Part shown: in pieces, positions 1 through 5,595 of the stretch
Layout: each line of letters opens with the position of its first letter
Numbering within the stretch: position 1 is the stretch's first letter
DNA from: JBOGED01 sp050743625
GTDB lineage: Bacteria > Actinomycetota > Nitriliruptoria > Euzebyales > Egibacteraceae
Length of the DNA stretch: 7,372 bases
NCBI GenBank assembly: GCA_050743625.1
Contig: JBOGED010000487.1
Coordinates: forward strand, 1 to 7,372
Direction: 5' to 3'
Position numbers and translations under genes: made by a program
The notes under the pieces: generated by a model
Database searches by the model: none
The model's input: the letters and a program-made list of their open reading frames with translations, nothing else
What the model was told of the DNA's origin: nothing

Positions 1-224
1 GATCTGGGCCGCGCTCCGCAACTGTGTGGGTGTCCGGATGGCCAAGATCCGCGTTGAACGGGGGCCGACGCCGCTCCGTACCTCCTGGTGACACGACAAC
101 GAAGGGTTTGCGGGGGCAGGACGCGCCCGCCGATCAGGCCGGCTGGACTCGACGGCTCGCGCGGCGGCGGCGGCGAGCGCGGTGAAGCCCACGCCGGAGA
201 CGACGTCCCACTGCCTGTACCGGC
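1..224. other. Left edge without a secure gene
   Basis: No convincing complete gene is seen here. On the plus strand one frame is open from base 2 to a TGA at 89-91 and uses mostly G/C-ending codons, ending in ...RTSW. It could be the 3' tail of a gene entering from outside the window, but it is too short to identify. The rest (about 92-224) is GC-rich, and its open frames give Arg/Gly/Ala-rich shadow translations. The window begins with GATC, which is compatible with a restriction-fragment end but is weak evidence of anything. Confidence 0.3.
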
Positions 225-608
225 TCATTCGGCGTCCCGCTCGGTCGCCTGGCCTCCGCTTCGACCGGGACGAGCCCGCCGGGCCCGCTGGAGGTAGTCC
301 ACGACCCTCCGACATGCCGCCAGGTGCGGGCCAGCCGAGCTGGGCGCCTGAGCTCGGCGCCGTGGTCCTGCCACATCGCGTGCATGGCCACCCTGACCTG
401 CTCGTTGATCTGCTCGTTGTCGACCTGGAACGCTTCCGATCTCGTCCCAGCGCATGGTCGGTGCTTGCACCCGGGGGTCGTCGACCAGTCGCGCAACACC
501 AGGGTGCCATCCGGCTGGTGTTGCCGGACCTCTTGGACGAGCCCGAGCCACTCGGGTCGCATGGCCTCGATCGTGTCCTCGCCGAGCTCCGCCCGGCAGC
601 GTTGTCAT
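225..608 (-). pseudogene. Disrupted coding region, unknown function (gene B)
   Basis: Protein-like sequence on the minus strand is split between two frames. It starts at an ATG (608-606) that overlaps the TGA of the upstream piece as ATGA, an arrangement typical of coupled genes. The pieces in order are about 595-485 (RAELGEDTIEAMRPEWLGLV, then VRQHQPDGTLVLRDW), 485-435 in the other frame (VDDPRVQAPTMRWDEIG), 433-350 back in the first frame (AFQVDNEQINEQVRVAMHAM, then WQDHGAEL), and 349-225 in the second frame again (AGPHLAACRRVVDYLQRAR, ending ERDAE and TGA). Each piece has G/C-rich third codon positions and a balanced amino-acid mix, while the out-of-frame continuations turn into Arg/Ala/Gly-rich strings. 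This implies about four frame changes in 380 bases. I do not recognise the family. It is either a decayed gene or an intact gene with sequencing indels. Confidence 0.5.
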
Positions 609-790
609 GAATTGGCCGGATCGGGCATCGGCAGTTCGGCGGGGTTGGTGGCGAGCAGATCGCGCCACGTCGTCAGCTCGTCCACCGAGCGCTCGAGCAC
701 CGTTCCGATCTCCTGCGGGCGAGACGCCGAGGTGGCGTAGTGCGCGCACCCGGTACCGCCGCCTCGGGCCTTGATTAATAGTTGCGTCAC
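605..790 (-). pseudogene. Small upstream coding piece, unknown function (gene A)
   Basis: The minus-strand frame ending at the TGA 607-605 encodes a plausible protein end: RPQEIGTVLERSVDELTTWR followed by DLLATNPAELPMPDPANS. Its start is unclear. A GTG at 790-788 would give 61 residues but has no ribosome-binding site and lies inside the padR control region. Another GTG at 749-747 is in the neighbouring frame and would need a frameshift to join. The stop overlaps the start of gene B as ATGA, suggesting that both were one transcription unit or, if the stop is secondary, one gene. No family is recognised. It may be a real small gene, but its damaged neighbour argues for a remnant. Confidence 0.4.
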
Positions 791-810
791 GAGTGATCGC
801 GATATATCGT
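782..810 (+). promoter_or_regulatory. Candidate padR promoter
   Basis: A -35-like TTGCGT (782-787) and a -10-like TATCGT (805-810) are separated by 17 bp, in an AT-richer patch about 40 bp upstream of the padR start. A second TATCGT at 811-816 is an alternative -10. This is pattern matching to the housekeeping sigma consensus, and no start site is known. Confidence 0.5.
800..809. promoter_or_regulatory. Candidate PadR operator palindrome
   Basis: CGATATATCG is a perfect 10-bp palindrome covering most of the -10 hexamer of the candidate padR promoter. It is flanked by overlapping dyads: ATCGCGAT at 796-803 and TCAC-GA-GTGA at 787-796. TATCG is also directly repeated at 805-809 and 811-815. 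PadR-family repressors commonly bind AT-rich inverted repeats in their own promoters, so autorepression is the natural reading. The assignment to this regulator is inferred from position. Confidence 0.5.
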
Positions 811-838
811 TATCGTATGAGTAAAACATCCACGCAAT

Positions 839-845
839 GGGAGAG
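839..845 (+). promoter_or_regulatory. Ribosome-binding site deciding the padR start
   Basis: GGGAGAG lies just before the ATG at 849, with GGGAG ending 5 nt upstream of it. The in-frame ATG at 837 overlaps this element and has no purine-rich sequence before it, so 849 is preferred. Confidence 0.6.
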
Positions 846-848
846 CAC

Positions 849-1364
849 ATGAACGAACGATCACGACGCGGTGGCCCGCGACACCACGATGAGGACCTGT
901 CGCGGCGCGGCGGCGGCCGCGGCCGAATGCGCCGTGGCGAAATCCGCACCGCCATCCTCGCCGTACTCACCGACGGCCCCGGCCACGGCTACGACGTCAT
1001 CCAACGCCTTGAGGCCAAAAGCGGCGGCGCCTGGAGACCCAGCGCCGGCTCCGTGTATCCCACGCTTCAACTCCTCGAGGACGAAGGCCTCGTCGCCCTA
1101 ACCGAGCATGACGGAAAGCGAATCTACGAACTCACCGGCAGCGGTCGCGCTGAGGCCGAGAACCGGCTCCGAGACGCCGGCCGCGCCCCCTGGGAGCAGA
1201 GCGCTGGTGACCGACCGTTCGGCGACCTGCGGGAAGCGGTCAGGCATCTGCACATCGCCACCAAGCAGGTGGCCGCCGCCGGCAACGCCGCCCAAGTCGA
1301 CCGGGCCGTGGCCATCGTCCGTCAGGCCCGCAAGGACCTCTACCAGTTGCTCGCCGAGGACTGA
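849..1364 (+). CDS. PadR-family transcriptional regulator
   Basis: This is a 171-residue DNA-binding repressor of the PadR family. The N-terminal 30 residues are a charged Arg/Gly/His tail (SRRGGGRGRMRRGE). The winged helix-turn-helix follows at about 30-108: IRTAILAVLTDGPGHGYDVI, then the recognition-helix region PSAGSVYPTLQLLEDEGLV, and the wing with GKRIYELTGSGR. GHGYD and GSVYPTLQ.LE.EGL are the usual family signatures. The C-terminal part (about 125-171) is predicted helical and probably dimerises (FGDLREAVRHLH, then a second helix ending DLYQLLAED). The start at 849 is chosen for its ribosome-binding site; an ATG at 837 would add four residues. The gene faces a decayed region on its left and is convergent with the methyltransferase remnant and exporter operon on its right. 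PadR repressors often control drug or lipid exporters, but here only autoregulation is suggested by the sequence. The ligand is unknown. Confidence 0.92.
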   Translation: MNERSRRGGPRHHDEDLSRRGGGRGRMRRGEIRTAILAVLTDGPGHGYDVIQRLEAKSGGAWRPSAGSVYPTLQLLEDEGLVALTEHDGKRIYELTGSGRAEAENRLRDAGRAPWEQSAGDRPFGDLREAVRHLHIATKQVAAAGNAAQVDRAVAIVRQARKDLYQLLAED

Positions 1365-1365
1365 G

Positions 1366-1722
1366 ACGGAGTCCAGTCGTGGTCCGTTTTGCGTCTGACC
1401 ACGAAGAGGGCGCCGTGGGGTGGACGTCGATCGTGGCCACCCGAACGTCGCCGCTGAGTCGAGCGGACCTACCATGTCCCGTGCCGTGTGCGGCGTGCCG
1501 CCGTCGCGAGCGATGCGCAACGCAGTGACCGCATCATCCAACTCGCCAGCGCCGTAACGGGCAACGCTCTCACCAGCCACCCCCCGGCCGCAGCGCGAAC
1601 AGCAGCCGAGGCAGCGCTTGGCGGACGGCATCTGGCGGCAAGAACGGCGCCGGTAACCATGCCAGGTCGTACGCGGCCCGATCGAGGTCCACGACAACTG
1701 GCATTCGCGGCAACCGCACAGA
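1366..1722 (-). pseudogene. Decayed SAM-dependent methyltransferase, C-terminal half
   Basis: Four blocks on the minus strand, in the right order for a class I methyltransferase, lie in three different frames. Block 1 (1704-1573) reads VVDLDRAAYDLAWLPAPFLP and continues DAVRQALPRLLFALRPGGGW; YDLxWLPxPFLP...ALRPGGW is the motif surrounding beta-strands 4 and 5. It hits TGA at 1572-1570 just after a run of six G (1585-1580). Block 2 (about 1555-1455) reads RYGAGELDDAVTALRIARDG and GTPHTARDMV. Block 3 (about 1448-1405) reads DVRVATIDVHPT. Block 4 (about 1405-1371) reads ALFVVRRKTDHDW, like the usual C-terminal FVVGRR strand. The N-terminal half with the glycine-rich SAM-binding motif I is absent, because the exporter stop codon lies only about 20 bases upstream. 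At least three frameshifts are needed, so it is non-functional as written. Its position suggests it once followed the exporter pair in one operon. Confidence 0.65.
1377..1404. terminator. Possible hairpin terminator after padR
   Basis: Thirteen bases past the padR stop, TCGTGGTC (1377-1384) pairs perfectly with GACCACGA (1397-1404) around a 12-base loop. There is no T-run after it on the plus strand. Such hairpins without a U tail are common behind GC-rich actinobacterial genes, so it may end padR transcription. It also overlaps the putative 3' end of the methyltransferase remnant, so the symmetry could be chance. Confidence 0.35.
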
Positions 1723-1723
1723 C

Positions 1724-3517
1724 CTAGGGAGCAGGGGACCATTGGGCGTCGACGAGGCGGGAGTAGGCGGGGCAGGTCGCGAGGAGGTCGGGGTGGGTGC
1801 CGGTGCCGACGACGTGGCCTTGCTCGAGGACGACGATGCGGTCGGCGGCCAGGATCGTGGACAGCCGGTGGGCGATGACCAGCGCGGTGCGGCCGGCGCG
1901 GACCTCGGCCACGGCTCGTTGCAGGTCACGCTCGCTGATCGCGTCCAGCATCGACACCGACTCGTCCAACACTAAGATCGGCGCGTCGCGCAGCAGCGCA
2001 CGCGCGATGGCGACCCGCTGCCGCTCCCCACCCGACAACCTGGCTCCCCGCTCGCCCACCATGGTGTCCCCGCCCTCGGGGAGGCCGGCGATGAAGTCGG
2101 CGGCCTGGGCCGCGGCGACGCAGCGGCGGATCTCGGCGTCGGTGGACTCGGGCCGGCCTAGCGCGATGTTCCACGACACGGAGTTGTGGAACAGGAACAC
2201 GTCTTGGGGCACGAACGCGACCAGCTCGTACAACCGCTCCTGGGTGAGGTCGCGCAGGTCGTGCCCGCCGATGCGGACCGCGCCCGAGGCGGGGTCCCAG
2301 AAGCGCAGCAGCAGGTGGGCCAGCGTCGACTTGCCCGCACCCGAGTGGCCCACCAACGCCACCGTCTCGCCAGGCGCGATCTCGAAGCTGGCGTCGCGGA
2401 CCGCCCACGGCCCGTCGGGGTGGTAACGGAACGACACGCCGTCGAAGCGGACGGCCGGCTCGACGTCGACTGGCGCCGACGTGCCGGCGTCGGGCACCGG
2501 AGCCGGTTGGTCGAGGATCGCGAACACCCGGTCGGCCGAGGCGTAGGTGATGCCCCACACCTTCGTGGCGTTGAACAACGTGATGGCCGGCTGGAAGCAG
2601 CCCAGGCCGAGCACGACTGCCACTGGGAACATCACGAGCTCGAGCCGTCCGTCGATGACCAGGTTGGCGCCGACCAGCGCGACGACCAACGTGCCCAGCG
2701 AGACCAGCGTGGTGGTCAACGCGGTCTCCGAGCCGGCACGGGCGCCTTGGACCATCTGCGCGTGCGCCAACTCGGTCGAGCGGCGGCGGATCAGCTCCAA
2801 CCGCCCGGGGCCCTGCCCGAACGCCACGACCTCGCGCAAGCCCTGCACCGCGTCGACCACGTCTGCGTTGACCTCGGCGACGCGCTCCCGCAACGCCCGC
2901 CCGTGGCGGGCGTTGGCGCGGCGCAACAGGAACGGCGCGCTGCACGCCAGCGCCAGCATCGGCAGCAGCGCCAGGGCGAGCAGCGGGTGCACGACGGCCA
3001 GCGCGACGACCAGGATCGGGGTGAGCACGATCGCGGTGCTCACGTAGATCAGCGTGTGGGCGTAGAACATCTCCATGCCCTCGCTGTCGGTCATTGCCCG
3101 GGCCACCAGGTCGCCGCTGCGCCGGTGCGCCAGCCGGCCGGGCGCCAGCCGCTCGAACGCCCAGTACAGCCAGTACCGCACCTCAGCCAGCAGGCGGAAC
3201 GCCATCTCGTGCGGGATCCAGATCTCCAGATACGCCGCCCCCGCGCGAGCCAACACGAGGACGGCGAGCACCGCGACCAGGGGCCACAACCGCTCGACCG
3301 GGCGGCCCACGATCGCCGAGGCGACCAGGTAGGCGCCCAGGGTGTTCGTCGCCACCGCCAGTCCCTGGTTGGCCACCCCACAGGCCACCGACACCGAGAA
3401 CGGGGCCAGGTAGGACCGCAGGATCACGAGCATGCCGCGCAGGCCCCGCGCACCTTCGGGGCCGAGATCGGCCTGGCCGGGCTCCCAACCCCGCGACTCA
3501 CGCGTCAGCGTCTTCAT
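1724..3517 (-). CDS. ABC exporter half-transporter, CydC-like (second gene of pair)
   Basis: This is a 597-residue fused membrane/ATPase half-transporter of the inner membrane, the second partner of a heterodimeric exporter. The transmembrane domain spans about 30-335, with hydrophobic segments near 38-70, 78-97, 157-190, 268-288 and 295-312. The nucleotide-binding domain follows: Walker A GHSGAGKST (390-398), Q-loop Gln438 in FVPQDVFLFH, signature LSGGERQ (494-500), Walker B ILVLDE (514-519) with the catalytic Glu519, and H-loop His550 in IAHRLS. All key residues are canonical; the D-loop reads SMLD instead of the more usual SALD or SAVD. Length is normal for the family. The ATG overlaps the stop of the upstream half as ATGA, and GAGGTG lies 4 nt before it inside that gene, so translation is probably coupled. 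The membrane domain resembles CydC-type thiol or amino-acid exporters more than classic multidrug pumps, but no cytochrome bd genes are nearby and the substrate is unknown. Confidence 0.92.
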   Translation of the reverse strand: MKTLTRESRGWEPGQADLGPEGARGLRGMLVILRSYLAPFSVSVACGVANQGLAVATNTLGAYLVASAIVGRPVERLWPLVAVLAVLVLARAGAAYLEIWIPHEMAFRLLAEVRYWLYWAFERLAPGRLAHRRSGDLVARAMTDSEGMEMFYAHTLIYVSTAIVLTPILVVALAVVHPLLALALLPMLALACSAPFLLRRANARHGRALRERVAEVNADVVDAVQGLREVVAFGQGPGRLELIRRRSTELAHAQMVQGARAGSETALTTTLVSLGTLVVALVGANLVIDGRLELVMFPVAVVLGLGCFQPAITLFNATKVWGITYASADRVFAILDQPAPVPDAGTSAPVDVEPAVRFDGVSFRYHPDGPWAVRDASFEIAPGETVALVGHSGAGKSTLAHLLLRFWDPASGAVRIGGHDLRDLTQERLYELVAFVPQDVFLFHNSVSWNIALGRPESTDAEIRRCVAAAQAADFIAGLPEGGDTMVGERGARLSGGERQRVAIARALLRDAPILVLDESVSMLDAISERDLQRAVAEVRAGRTALVIAHRLSTILAADRIVVLEQGHVVGTGTHPDLLATCPAYSRLVDAQWSPAP

Positions 3518-5244
3518 GCCGCACCTCGCTGGGCCGCGACCAGCCGGGCGTAATGCCCCCGGCGGGCCAACAGGTCGGCGGGCGCACCCGCCTCGGCCAC
3601 ACGCCCCCTGTCGAGGACGATCATCTGGTCGGCCCGGGCGACGGTCGACAGGCGATGGGCGATCACCAGCGTCGTACGGCCACGCGTGAGCCGTGCGAGG
3701 GCGTCTTGGATCGCGGCCTCGTTGGCCGCGTCGACGCTGGAGGTCGCCTCGTCCAGCACCAGGATCGGAGCGTCCTTAAGCAACGCGCGAGCGATCGCGA
3801 TGCGCTGCCGCTCGCCGCCGGACAGCGTCGCGCCCCGCTCCCCCACCATCGTCTCGTACCCGGCGGGCAGCGCGGCGATGAACTCGTGGGCGTTGGCGGC
3901 CTCGGCCGCGGCGACGATCTCGTCGTCGCTGGCGCCCGGGCGCGCCAGCCGCAGGTTGTCGGCCACCGACCCGTGGAACAGGTAGACGTCCTGGCTCACG
4001 ACCGAGGACAGCGCGCGGGCGGACGCGACCGGCAGCTCGCGCAGGCCCACCCCATCCACGCGGACGCTGCCCGACTGCGGGTCGAAGAATCGCAGCAACA
4101 GCGAGGAGACCGTGGTCTTGCCCGACCCGGACCGGCCGACGACAGCCAGCGTGCTGCCCGGCGCCACCGCGAAGCTGACCCCGTCCAGCGCCGGCTGGTC
4201 GTTGCCTGGGTAGCGGAACGTCACGTCGGAGAAGGTGACGGCGGGGGCCGAGCGCACCTCGATCTCACGAGGGCTCGGGGGGTCGGTGACCAGCGGCTCG
4301 GCGTCGAGCAGGCCGAAGATCCCCGACGACGCGGCGATGCCGTAGAACCCCTCGTGCCAATAGGTCTGCAGCTCGACGAGCGGCTGGAAGCACTCGGCCG
4401 CCAGCACCAGGATGATCAGCAACGACGCGAAGTCGAGCTGCCCGCTGGCGAGGCGGATCGCGCCCGTGGCGACCGCCATGGCGGTGCCGACGCTGAACGC
4501 CAGGTTGACCACGGCGTGCACGCTGAGGTTGACGGCGAGGTTGCCGACCGTGGCCCGGTACAGCTCGGCCGAGTACTCCCGCAGGTCCTCGCCGTGGCGC
4601 TTGGACGCGTTGAGCGTCTTCAACGTGACCATGCCCTGCAACGCGTCGAGCATCCGCGCCGCCAACGCTGCCCAGGCGTCCCAGGTCCGCTTTCCCCGCA
4701 CGCCCAGGATCTTGCGCCACAGCGGCCGGGCGATCGGGACGACCAGCGCGCCGCCCAACACGACCAACCCCACGACGGGGTCGATCGAGATCATGATGCC
4801 CACCAGCACCAATGGGGCGATGACCGCGACCGCGGCCTGCGGAGCGTAGAAGCCGATGTAGGCCTGGATCGCCTCGACCCCGTCGGCCACGGTGGCCTGC
4901 AGGTCTCCACTGCGGCGCAGCAGGGTGAAGCCCGGCCCCAGGTCGAGCAGGTGGGAGTACAGCCGGTCACGCAGCCGGGTCTTGATCACCGCGGCGGTCC
5001 AGTGACCGGACAGGTCCCTGGCGCACAGCAGCGCGGCACGCGCCGCCACCAGCCCAACTGCGGCGGCGGCCAACCCGTACAACCCCGCCAGCGGCGCCTG
5101 CTGGAACACCCGCCGCAAGATCGTCGCGATCACGAGCGCCTGCCCGACCGCGCACGCCGTCGCGCACAAGGCCAGCACCACCGTCAACGTGACTTGGAGG
5201 GGAGCCTGCCGGACCAGCCCGAGCAGGCGTCGCTGAAGCATCAC
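3514..5244 (-). CDS. ABC exporter half-transporter, CydD-like (first gene of pair)
   Basis: This is a 576-residue half-transporter, first gene of the minus-strand operon. The membrane domain (about 1-320) has hydrophobic stretches near 18-42, 54-74, 134-154, 156-172, 238-262 and 272-290. Its ALQGMVTLKTLNAS and LAAECFQPLVELQTYWHEG segments match the pattern of CydD (DxLxGxxTLK..., ...xFFQPLxxLxTxxH). The ATPase domain is complete: Walker A GRSGSGKTT (370-378), Q-loop Gln418 in VSQDVYLFH, signature LSGGERQ (474-480), Walker B ILVLDE (494-499) with Glu499, D-loop SSVD (502-505) and His530 in IAHRLS. Both ATP sites of the heterodimer should therefore be competent. The start is a GTG at 5244-5242 followed immediately by an ATG at 5241-5239; a GAGAGGG lies about 10 nt before the GTG, and either start is possible. 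CydDC exports cysteine or glutathione in E. coli, but the homology here supports only the general exporter class. Confidence 0.93.
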   Translation of the reverse strand: MMLQRRLLGLVRQAPLQVTLTVVLALCATACAVGQALVIATILRRVFQQAPLAGLYGLAAAAVGLVAARAALLCARDLSGHWTAAVIKTRLRDRLYSHLLDLGPGFTLLRRSGDLQATVADGVEAIQAYIGFYAPQAAVAVIAPLVLVGIMISIDPVVGLVVLGGALVVPIARPLWRKILGVRGKRTWDAWAALAARMLDALQGMVTLKTLNASKRHGEDLREYSAELYRATVGNLAVNLSVHAVVNLAFSVGTAMAVATGAIRLASGQLDFASLLIILVLAAECFQPLVELQTYWHEGFYGIAASSGIFGLLDAEPLVTDPPSPREIEVRSAPAVTFSDVTFRYPGNDQPALDGVSFAVAPGSTLAVVGRSGSGKTTVSSLLLRFFDPQSGSVRVDGVGLRELPVASARALSSVVSQDVYLFHGSVADNLRLARPGASDDEIVAAAEAANAHEFIAALPAGYETMVGERGATLSGGERQRIAIARALLKDAPILVLDEATSSVDAANEAAIQDALARLTRGRTTLVIAHRLSTVARADQMIVLDRGRVAEAGAPADLLARRGHYARLVAAQRGAA

Positions 5245-5317
5245 GGCGGGAACACCCTCTCACAACTTGCCCGCATCATCGATCGCACAGTGATCTTTGC
5301 AGGTCACGGCCATAAAG

Positions 5318-5346
5318 ACCGTAGTGCACTCAGATCATTCTTGCAA
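5318..5346 (-). promoter_or_regulatory. Candidate promoter of the CydDC-like exporter operon
   Basis: On the minus strand, TTGCAA (5346-5341) and TACGGT (5323-5318) are spaced by exactly 17 bp, a good housekeeping-type promoter about 70 bases upstream of the GTG start. The 8-bp palindrome AGTGCACT (5323-5330) lies across the -10/spacer border, and TGATCT (5291-5296) with AGATCA (5332-5337) forms a wider inverted repeat around the -10. Either could be a regulator site. Confidence 0.5.
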
Positions 5347-5409
5347 TACGCTCGCAGGCGCGGGCGGTGAAGGACCTGAGCTGAACGCGCTGGCCGGAAG
5401 GGCGCAGTT

Positions 5410-5429
5410 TTCCTCCGGATACGCAGGAT
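5410..5429. promoter_or_regulatory. Imperfect second copy of the palindromic operator
   Basis: TTCCTCCGGATACGCAGGAT matches the perfect palindrome at 5472-5491 at 17 of 20 positions; the left arm TTCCTCCG and the core ATACG are identical. The centres of the two copies are 62 bp apart, close to six helical turns, which would put two bound dimers on the same face of the DNA. Confidence 0.55.
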
Positions 5430-5458
5430 TGTTGCGTCCTCCGCTCGGCCCGGTGGTC

Positions 5459-5487
5459 TTGACGTGCAGGATTCCTCCGTATACGGA
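5459..5487 (+). promoter_or_regulatory. Candidate promoter of the plus-strand exporter operon
   Basis: TTGACG (5459-5464) is a strong -35. The -10 is less clear: TATACG (5480-5485) gives a 15-bp spacer and TACGGA (5482-5487) a 17-bp spacer. Both lie inside the right half of the 20-bp palindrome, so a protein bound there would block the promoter. Confidence 0.4.
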
Positions 5488-5491
5488 GGAA
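5472..5491. promoter_or_regulatory. Perfect 20-bp palindrome, probable repressor operator
   Basis: TTCCTCCGTATACGGAGGAA is identical to its reverse complement over all 20 bases. With no loop it is suited to binding of a symmetric protein dimer rather than to forming a terminator. The size and the CCGTATACGG core are like operators of TetR-type regulators, although no such gene lies in the window. It overlaps the best -10 candidates for the plus-strand exporter operon. Confidence 0.7.
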
Positions 5492-5585
5492 AGCTGCAGG
5501 TCAGGCGGGCTGCGGGAGGCGTTCGCGAGCCGTGGTTGCCGCTGCTTGGCCGCTGGTGCAGGCTGTTGCAAACGACTTGCTGGCT

Positions 5586-5590
5586 GGAGG
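5586..5590 (+). promoter_or_regulatory. Ribosome-binding site deciding the third exporter's start
   Basis: GGAGG ends 5 nt before the ATG at 5596, an ideal spacing. The longer frame from 5464 begins inside the promoter/operator region and its extra 44 residues do not look like an exporter N-terminus, so 5596 is taken as the start. Confidence 0.75.
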
Positions 5591-5595
5591 CGGGA

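Larger units (their letters stand above)
5245..5595. other. Divergent regulatory region between two exporter operons
   Basis: This 351-base gap between the GTG of the minus-strand operon and the ATG of the plus-strand operon shows no convincing gene. Open frames crossing it lack ribosome-binding sites and have odd compositions. It holds a good minus-strand promoter near 5318-5346, a perfect 20-bp palindrome at 5472-5491, an imperfect copy at 5410-5429, a half-site TCCTCCG at 5437-5443, and a direct repeat TGCAGG at 5465-5470 and 5495-5500 flanking the perfect palindrome. The plus-strand leader between the palindrome and the start is about 100 bases. Confidence 0.7.

Noticed and set aside
182..774. 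Plus-strand open frames left of padR
   Set aside because: Their codon use and composition are poorer than those of the opposite-strand segments, and they show no ribosome-binding site or family motif.
1358..1374. GGACT/AGTCC hairpin overlapping the padR stop
   Set aside because: The stem is only 5 bp with a 7-base loop and no T-run; the 8-bp hairpin at 1377-1404 is a better terminator candidate.
1580..1585. Run of six G in the methyltransferase remnant as a phase-variation switch
   Set aside because: Other frame changes farther on mean that a one-base change in the run would not restore a complete protein, and the N-terminal half is missing.
2186..5370. Very long plus-strand open frames (455 and 758 codons) over the exporter pair
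   Set aside because: They are antisense shadows of two canonical ABC genes in GC-rich DNA, with His/Arg/Gly/Pro-rich translations and no recognisable domain.
5410..5491. Palindromic copies as a CRISPR or mobile-element end repeat
   Set aside because: There are only two copies, one imperfect, with no repeated spacer pattern, no transposase and no target duplication. The promoter overlap fits an operator better.
5464..5595. 44-codon N-terminal extension of the third exporter, starting at an ATG at 5464
   Set aside because: This start lies within the promoter/operator region and has no ribosome-binding site, whereas GGAGG sits ideally before the ATG at 5596.
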